Assembly (NCBI GenBank): GCA_026261815.1
Contig: JAMPIT010000712.1
Span: 1 to 64,000, forward strand
DNA from: Monarcha castaneiventris obscurior
Lineage: Eukaryota > Chordata > Aves > Passeriformes > Monarchidae
Length of the DNA: 64,000 nt
Direction: 5' to 3'
Shown here: positions 56,436-64,000 of the stretch, piece by piece
Layout: each line of letters opens with the position of its first letter
How positions within the stretch are numbered: position 1 is the first letter of the stretch
Notes under the pieces: model-generated
Seen by the model: only the letters and a program-made list of their open reading frames with translations
Told to the model about the DNA's origin: nothing
Database searches by the model: none
Made by a program: the position numbers and the translations under genes

Positions 56436-56671
56436 TTCAGCTGATAGAGGATGGGTTAGGTGGGATATTGGAAGGGAATTCCTCCCTCTGAGGGTGGGGA
56501 GGGCCTGGCACATGTTTTCCCTGAGGAGCTGTGGCTGCCCCTGGATCCCTGGAAGGGTCCAGGTTGGACAGGGTTTGGAGCATCCTGGTCTAGTGGAAGG
56601 TGACCCTGCCCCGTGGAACGGGATGGGCTTTAAATTCCCTTTCTACCCAAGTCATTCCATGATTCGATGAC
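56436..56671 (+). mobile_element. CR1 3'-end fragment at the start of SLC7A5 intron 1
   Basis: GGTGGGATATTGGAAGGGAA, then GGAGCTGTGGCTGCCCCTGG, ending GTCATTCCATGATTCGATGA. It is a plus-orientation CR1 tail starting only ~20 bases after the exon 1 donor. Confidence 0.88.
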
Positions 56672-56906
56672 CCTCTGCAGGTCCCCGCTGCCCTGCTCCA
56701 CGTGGTTCCTCACTCACCATCACCTTCCCCAAAAGATCTGCACCACCTCTCCTGTCACACTCTGGCTGCATGCTGGAGGGGTTTATTTGACTGTTTGGAA
56801 TACCCACAGCAGAAAACGTGGCCCCATCCGTAGTAAATTGAGCAAAAAATACCCCAAATGCCAGCTGTGAGCTAGCGAGGCTCTCTGATTCCCTACAGCA
56901 CAGTGA

Positions 56907-56978
56907 GCAGCGTGTGATAAGTGCAGCGTGTGATAAGTGCAACGTGTGATAAATGCAGCGTGTGATAAATGCAGCGTG
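56907..56978 (+). repeat. 16-bp tandem repeat in SLC7A5 intron 1
   Basis: About four and a half copies of GCAGCGTGTGATAAGT with A/G changes. Short and confined to the intron. Confidence 0.85.
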
Positions 56979-59900
56979 CTTTTTCCCTGGGAGCTGGAAT
57001 AGAATTTCTTGTGCTCTCCCTCAGGACTGTGCCCGGGCAGGGTAAAATCCCCTTTTGCCAGGCTCTGCAGGGCCGGGATGGGCGATGATGTGCGGGTTTG
57101 GGTTATCTCTCACCAGCAACTGGTGCTGAACGCGCCCCTGAGCTGCTTTCAGCACCACTTGTGAGAGGAGATGTTTCCCGGCCGTGTGTGCGCTGACACC
57201 GTGCTCAAAACCTGCTTTTGTGGGGTTTCTTTTTGCTGGCAAACGTTCTGTCTCTGAGGCGTTGCCGTGCAGAGAAGTTCATTCACGGTGGGATGAATTC
57301 AGGGCCAGTGGTGCCAACCTGGGCACACAGAGCCCTGCCAGGGCACACAGATCTCTCTCCTGGTGCACTTTTTATCACCTCTCTGGTATTTTGGGGTCTG
57401 CAGTTTTGTCACTCAAATCCTATTTTCTGTTCCTCTGGTGACTGCAAAGTCACCCCATCCAAATTCCCAATCCTTTAAATACAGGACCACGTCCTGCCTT
57501 TCCCTCCTCATGTCCCACTCAATCCATTCTGCTCCACTGGAATTTAATGCCTTTGTAAAGGTGTTTATTGGGAGAGGATATAATTTTGTGAGGGGGTTAT
57601 AAAGCGTTTATTCCCTGTGCAAAACCACAGGCAGGTGATCTCTGTATTTCTGCATTTGGGGTGATGAAGAGGAGGCTGCTCGTTCGTGCTGCCCTTTCCC
57701 AGGGGATTGTGTGAGATTCCTTCCCTCCCTGAGGATCTCGGGCATCCCAAAGCTGCAGCACATGGTCGTTATGGGAAGATATATTGTCTGGAAATGTCTC
57801 ATAGCTGACCTGACCCAGGCTTTGGGAGGTAAATTAAATGGCTAATTATAGGATTGATAATAGGCAGGGCAGTGGGTTGTGCTTTTTTCAGGCAAAGATT
57901 GAAACTTCTCAGTCCCCAGCTGAATTTTTGGGAATATAAAGGTACCTAGGTGGGGCTGTGCATTTCCATCCAAGTTTCTTACAGTGTGGAGGGCGTTTAT
58001 TAGGGAAATGTAGTCATTTAACTAAGAAAGCTGTAACGTGGTCAGGGAATGGTGCTGCTGATGGGTGTCTTGCCTTTTGGAAATCTGATTTTTGAGCTTT
58101 CCTGCCGCTGTGCACTGTGGTTTCCTCAGGGGCACACAGGAGAGGGGCATGGATTCACATGGCATTTGTGTTCCTTGCTGAAAAACCCAGGAATTGGGGC
58201 ATAATTTCGGGTTTTCTTGCTGCCTTATGGCAAAGTTTTGCTGTGCAAGCACAGATTGGAGCAGGCAAAGCCTTTGAGGACGTGTTCCTAAACTGTAAGT
58301 GACTTTTGATCTGCAGGGTCATTCCCAAACCTGGTCTCTGTTCCCATTTTACTGATCAAAACCCAGTGCAGGGTTAAACAGACCTGCCCATGCTGGGGTC
58401 TGTTCGCTGATGGGGGATTTGCAGCATGGAACTCCTTGAAGCCAGATCTCATTCCCGTTTCTCCTTCTCCAAGAGATGTCTCCAGCCTTCCTTTGGTAGC
58501 AATTAGGAGTTTGCCTGCGGCAGAATTTGTTCTTGAACCTTTATCCTGAAATGCCAAGACAAAAGTTTGGAGTTCTCCAGATCTGCATCATTCCCATGTG
58601 TTTCTCCTTTAAACTCTGCTCCCCCCCTGCACTGCTGGCTCTTGCTTTGTTTATGCTTTGGATTAAATTTGGGGTTGTCTCCTTTGCTCCAAGAGGTTTG
58701 TTCATGCTGCAGCGCCTTCAGCAAGGCAGCTTTTCGGAACTTTGATTTTTTGGAACTTGGATTTTTGGAATCAGCTTTTCATCTCCCTGCTGCCAAAACC
58801 ACACCGTGGCCCAGGAACAATAAATGAAGTAAATCTGCTCCAAGGGCTCAGGGAGTCACACAACACTTGTGGGGACTAACAAACAGCTTTGTTCGAACAC
58901 AAACTGCCCAGGGAGAGACTTTTTACTCCTTTCAAAAGCTCTAGAGTAGAAAAAATGACCTATTTGTGCCTAGGCTGTAGCACATACATTAATGAGTTAC
59001 CTCAGAATGGGGCAGAGCAGCTTGGGAAGCAGCAGAGGAATTTGGGACCTGGGGCTGGAATACAGTAGCCAAAATCCAGCCTTGCAGAACAGTCCCAGCT
59101 CTATTCCTTGCAAAGTTTGTATCTCCACACGAAATGCACTTGGCTGCACAGTTTGTAGTAAGAGGAGGAATAACAAAAGTGATTTGTTTCCACTTTGCTG
59201 CTGTTGAACAGTTGAATAAATCGTGTGTTGTTCACTATTTGCCACCGTGAACTTCAGAGACGGAATTGATGCATTAAGAGAATCTAAATCACAAGCTTGA
59301 GCGAAAGGAAAAAATGCTTGGAAGAGAGAATTTAGTTCCCCTGAAAGGTGCTGAGGAAAACAAGGTGGGTGGTAAGGAGAATTTAACTACAAATAGATAT
59401 TTTCTGCTCTGGAGATTGTAATCTACGCACAGTTGGTATGCAGGGCTTCTTTCATGGGCACTGGGAGTGCCTGTGGTGGTTCCCAAATAAAGGCTGGGAG
59501 TCCACTACAGGGAAGTGTTCCTGGAGCAGGATGGCTCAGGCTGTTCATCCTTAGCCTGGCTCATTTTGTGTTCCCCAAAGATTTGGCTGAAGGCTTTCCA
59601 CGGTTACTTGGGTGATTCAGAAACTGGAGCATCATTTTTTACCTGTGAGATTGGATGGTTGGTGCTTTAAAACTGATCAATCAGAGCAGCAAATGCCAAG
59701 GGACAGCAAACACAAAATCCATCCAAGTGTTTGGAACACAAGAATTGAAAGTTCAGGAAGCAGAGTTTGTGCATTTGTGTGAAAACCCAGCAATAATTTG
59801 AATTCTCTCACTTCTGATCTCATCTAAACCATTTTTACCCCTCCTATCGTGGATGGAGGGACAGTTATTAGATCTTGGATTTGCATATTTGATGATCTGT

Positions 59901-62900
59901 ATTACAATGTCAGTACTGGACGTGGCCAAGAACTAAACCATGGATGCCACGCTCTGTCTCAGGTGTGAGGGGATCAGGTTTTCTTTCCCATCCTGCTGCC
60001 AGGGTGTGAACCTTTCTTCAATTCAAGCTCATAAACCGTAACAAATACCATTAAAACTCACCATTTGTTCCAGAGGGGGCTCAGGGCTGGAAAGGGTTAA
60101 ACTGATCTATTAAAGATACCCTGGATATTCCTCTTTTCCCCCTCTTAATTTGCAGATTTCCTGCTTGCACAGAGGCACCTTCCCAGCCCTTTGGGTTGTG
60201 GCACAGCCAGTTGGATCAGGGAGACAAGAGATGAAGCTGCTCCCAGCCCTGAGCTGCTTCTTGGTGTTCCACAAGTGCCTGAGCTGTTCATCCCACACAT
60301 CCTCACACCCCGAGTGCCACACACAGCTTCCAGAATTCCCAAATTTCCTGACAGTAAGATCTGCTCTGCAGTGGAAAACTGGCATCAGGCTCCATAATCC
60401 TTGGGGATCCCTTCCAGCAGGATATTCTGCTCTATATCATTTTATTCCTGCTCTTCAGTGTCAAGTCAGCAGTTTGAGTTTGCTTCTGAATTCTTGTCTC
60501 GTTTGTTAATTAGGTATGCAAATCTGGCACTAATCACCCCAGCACAGCAATATCTGCTACTTCCAAAGCCAGGGAATTTTAATCTTCCCCAGAATTTATC
60601 CAAACTTCCTTCACTGCTTCTGAACTCTGCTGTTGGGCACTGCTTCTGCAGGCATGGAATTCCAGGGGAATGCTGATGAATTCCTCATTTGTCTCTTCAG
60701 TTTTGAGCAGCCAGAGAGGGAAAGAACGAGCAGCAGCCAGGGCAGAGCTGAGCCAGGTCTGAGAGCCCTTGCCCTGTGGAAGTGCCTGACACTCCTGTGG
60801 GGAACCTGGGAGTCAGGGGAGGAGAAGGAATCCAGCCCAGGGTAGCTGCCAAGTTGTCCAGAAGGGAATATCCAGTGGCAGCATCCACCCAAGAATCACA
60901 GCTTCTGTGGGAAGCAGGAGTGTCTTGATTTGACATTAAGGTTTTGCTTCCAACCTGCCAAGCTCAGCTCTTTTTGTCCAGGTGTGTGCAGGGCAGAGGA
61001 GAGGTGGATTTTCACCTCATCAGGTGTTAACTGGTGGAAAGCAAACCCAAAACACACCCAGGGCCTGGCTCATTTTAGGTCTGTCTGAGATGGGTTCATG
61101 CTGCAGCATTGCTGCTTTTAATTCATCAGCCAGGACAAGCTGGGTGTGAAGCTTTGAAGATTTATTGTTTCTCCTCCAGAAAGGTGGATTAAGGGACTAA
61201 AGCTCTATCAGCAAATTGCCCTCTCTGGAGTGGAGTGAAAGGAAGGGGTCTGTGGAATCCCTGCTGGATGGCAAAGGCTGCAAGGCGGAGGTTGCTTTTT
61301 TAATCTGTGTTTAATTAGGGCAGCATTAATGAAAACAGGCTCTGACACTCGCAGGACTCTCCAGAAATCAATGAGGCCTTGGAGGGCTCTTGAAACACAC
61401 AGTGAGCAGCCACTGCAATTCCAGCACCCCTCTCCTGGCTCTCACAACAATTATCCCATTAAATGTTACTGTGTTTGGGTGATTTATGTTATCACTGAGA
61501 TCATTCAGAGCCTTTCTCCTCTGCCATGAACAAATTGGGAAGGTTTTTGTGGAAAACCCCTCCAGGGTCAGCCTCATTCAAAGCAGCATCACTTGTTTTG
61601 AGTATTCCAAGAGTTTCATAGTCCCAGGGTCAGGGGTGGCCAGGAGGGCCAATCCAAGGGGTGGGAAAGCCACTTTTTCCAGCCAGGATGCAGAGCTGAG
61701 TTCTGTGCACATAAAATACCAGCAAGTGCTGCTCAGTGTTGGGAAGCTGCTTCTGTGAGGTGAGCATGGAGATGTTCAGCTTGGGATGGGTAATTGCTGG
61801 GAGTGGAAGAAACAGAGAGAAAGAGCTTTTCCATATCTTTTCTCTCTGTATTTTGTTTGTCTTCCTGTGGTAAAATTGCTGTTTGTGGAACTGCTGTGTC
61901 ATGTCCTCTGGAAACCTTGGCAGTAAATCACAACCTTCTTCCTAAGGAGACAAAATAGCAGCTCCTGCCTCTAGGTAGGAGCCACCTGTCCCAACATTGG
62001 GGAATTCTTTGGAGTTTTCCTGTGTCAGAGTGTCCCACAGTCATTATGGGATGTTGGTACCACAGGGGTAGGGATGCTCTACAGATTTGAGCTGTTCAGG
62101 GTGTCTGGGGTTGGTTGTTGGGACATCCAGAGTTCCTGGGCTCAGGGGAGATTTGGAGATGATCTCTTTTTTTAAACTCCTTGGTAGGGCTCTTTGCCTT
62201 CTCCTTTGTTGATGCACCATTCCCTGATTGCTGTTTTGGGAAGAGGAATAAAAAGGGGATTGGAAAGCGTTGCCAGCTGTGTTGATTATTATAAGTAGAT
62301 TTTAATATAGACATGTTTGTTCTGGGGCCAAGTGCTTTCCAACAGCCTCATGTGCCCCTAGGCCTCTCCCTTTCCCGGACTGATTGCCCTGGGTGTTAAG
62401 TTTCTCCAGGGATTTGTCCTTGCAGAAATATCTGCAAAGTTTTTCCCTCTGCTTTTAGCCTTCCCCACCTTGCCAGGCACAAAAGTCTTCAATCAATACC
62501 TGTCAGGTTGAAATTCCTGGCACATTTTTTGCCTGTGTCTCGTGTTGGACTGTGCAGCTGCAAACACCTGAGACTTTTGGGAGGCACTGTGGCATCCCAG
62601 CCACTGGAATATAAAATTGGTGGGGGGTTCTTGCCTTGGTGAATTGATTTTCACATGGGCTTAATCCACTCTAGTCAGTATAACTTGATTTTTTCTTTGT
62701 CCTGTGTGAATTAACTCTGTTTTCCAACCTCTGATGGGCTCAGGCAGCAATTCCCTAAAAGCCGTGGAGTGTTCTGTGCCTGTTCCACGTGCTCTGCCAT
62801 CCCTGGGATTTGTTCCTTGGTCCCACAGGCTCAGCTTGTCCTGTCTCTGCCTGAAACCTGCTTTCAGCATGGTTGGTAGGAGACAAAACTGCTGGTCTGT

Positions 62901-64000
62901 CACCTGCCCTTCATGAGGAGGGAAAGGAGCAGCCTTTGCTGTGGGCTGGGGAAGGGAAAGGAGCTGGATTCTGGGAGTAATTGTGAGGGAAAATCAACAT
63001 CAGCCAGTGGCAGATGGTAAATGGGAGCATCATCTTAGAGTGGCAAGGGCCAGGCACTTGGGAAATGTGAGTTACAGACAGAGTCATGCATGGTAGAACA
63101 GTTCACATTCCTTGTTTTCTTGGCAGGAAAGCTGATGGAGGGGATTTCCCTTCATTTTCCCTTTATTTTCCACAATTTCCCAACCTGCTGTGCATTTTCA
63201 CTGGGTCCTGCAATAACACAAACAGGAACCCCTGGGGAATTCAGAGCAAGTTAATGAGTTTAGTCCTTTAAAGGCAGCTCCTTCCACACATTTATCCCTG
63301 TTCATAGGTGTACATGGAATTACACAGGCAGCCCCACAGGTCAGGCCCAGGGAATCCTACAGGAGGTGAAATTAAGGACAGAAGGGGCATTGTGTGGGTG
63401 ACCCCACAGGCAGCACAAATGCAGCCCTGCCAGTGCCTCAGCAATTCCTGTGCTCGTTCCAGGAATGTTCCACCTGCAGAGCTGCTGAGGATCTTGGGTT
63501 GAGCAAGCTCCTGTCTACCCCAGGCAGTTCCATGTGGGGCTGGGATTGGAGCTTTGCTCCATCTCCCCTCGGTTATCCCAGGAAAGCTGCAGCCCTGCCT
63601 GTCTGACAGGACTCTTGCCAAGGCTCTTGCATCAGAAGTGGCAGGCCCAGGTTTTCCTGTGCCCAGCTCCATTCCCACTGTTTGCTCTGGGCACAGCCTC
63701 AGCTCTCCCCCATCCTGCCTCTCCCCCGGACACACAGCAGCTGGTGTTCCATGCATTTATTGTGGATGTTTTCTAGGTGGGATGGAGCCATTTCTCTGGC
63801 TGCTTCACAGGCATTTCTTCCTGTTATCATCTAGGAATTGTGTTTGGGAAGGAGCTTGGGAGGCGACTTCAAAGGGATACAGCCAGAAAATGAGAATTGG
63901 AGGGGTTAAAGTCCTGGGTCTGATGTTTGTCCTTGTTCCTGTCAGGAATGGGGAATTCCCTGGCTGTGCAGGTGAGTGCCAGAGGAGCAGGTTCAGTGAG
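56979..64000 (+). other. SLC7A5 intron 1; no further exon recognised
   Basis: About 7 kb of ordinary intron sequence. I looked for the second coding exon (expected to begin in the CLCV-LLLTAVNCYSVKA region) and did not find it. Short open frames on both strands show no domains. The window ends inside this intron. Confidence 0.65.

Noticed and set aside
55398..56513. 371-codon minus-strand open frame
   Set aside because: Antisense to SLC7A5 exon 1 and its promoter, with low-complexity Arg/Gly/Ala content.

Overview
The window looks like nuclear DNA from a bird. The evidence is a near-full-length CR1 LINE plus several short CR1 tails, compact introns, and exons of ZNF276, a mitochondrial carbonic anhydrase V gene (CA5A locus) and SLC7A5. 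All three have human orthologues in 16q24, which to my knowledge corresponds to chicken chromosome 11. No bacterial or viral gene organisation is present.

Layout. Positions 1-28098 are a very large G-rich minisatellite with units of about 50-58 bp, each an old dimer of two similar half-units. It contains two copies, about 25.2 kb apart, of an ~840-bp non-satellite spacer (391-1230 and 25619-26454). Each spacer is followed by a large imperfect palindrome where the array flips strand (1334-2095 and 26558-27320). The array is interrupted by a CR1 element on the minus strand (about 3326-7545) with both ORFs largely open. Positions 28166-28656 hold two minus-strand exons recognisable as ZNF276, the nearer one only ~68 bp from the satellite edge. 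The satellite therefore appears to sit inside a ZNF276 intron, with the zinc-finger exons expected left of the window. No upstream ZNF276 exon was recognised.

Positions 31171-47790 hold the CA5A-locus gene on the plus strand: six constant exons (39490-47790) preceded by two candidate first exons. One (31171-31294) lies behind a TATA box. The other (38296-38419) lies in a CpG-rich stretch preceded by a second minisatellite (about 37280-38060). Both are exactly 124 bp, end in the same phase and encode 41-residue presequences that look mitochondrial. Either gives a 299-residue enzyme with all zinc ligands. Positions 47790-55700 are 3' UTR and intergenic DNA with short CR1 tails and a threefold ~200-260-bp repeat. 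Positions 55824-56415 are the first coding exon of SLC7A5 (LAT1) in a CpG island; the rest of the window is its intron 1.

The genes do not form a pathway. CA5 supplies bicarbonate inside mitochondria, SLC7A5 imports large neutral amino acids at the plasma membrane, and ZNF276 is a nuclear zinc-finger protein. The points most worth pursuing are the paired CA5A first exons, the strand-flipping satellite in the ZNF276 intron, and a one-base deficit in a ZNF276 exon homopolymer that breaks its frame as read. All calls come from reading the sequence and remembered family knowledge; no search was run.
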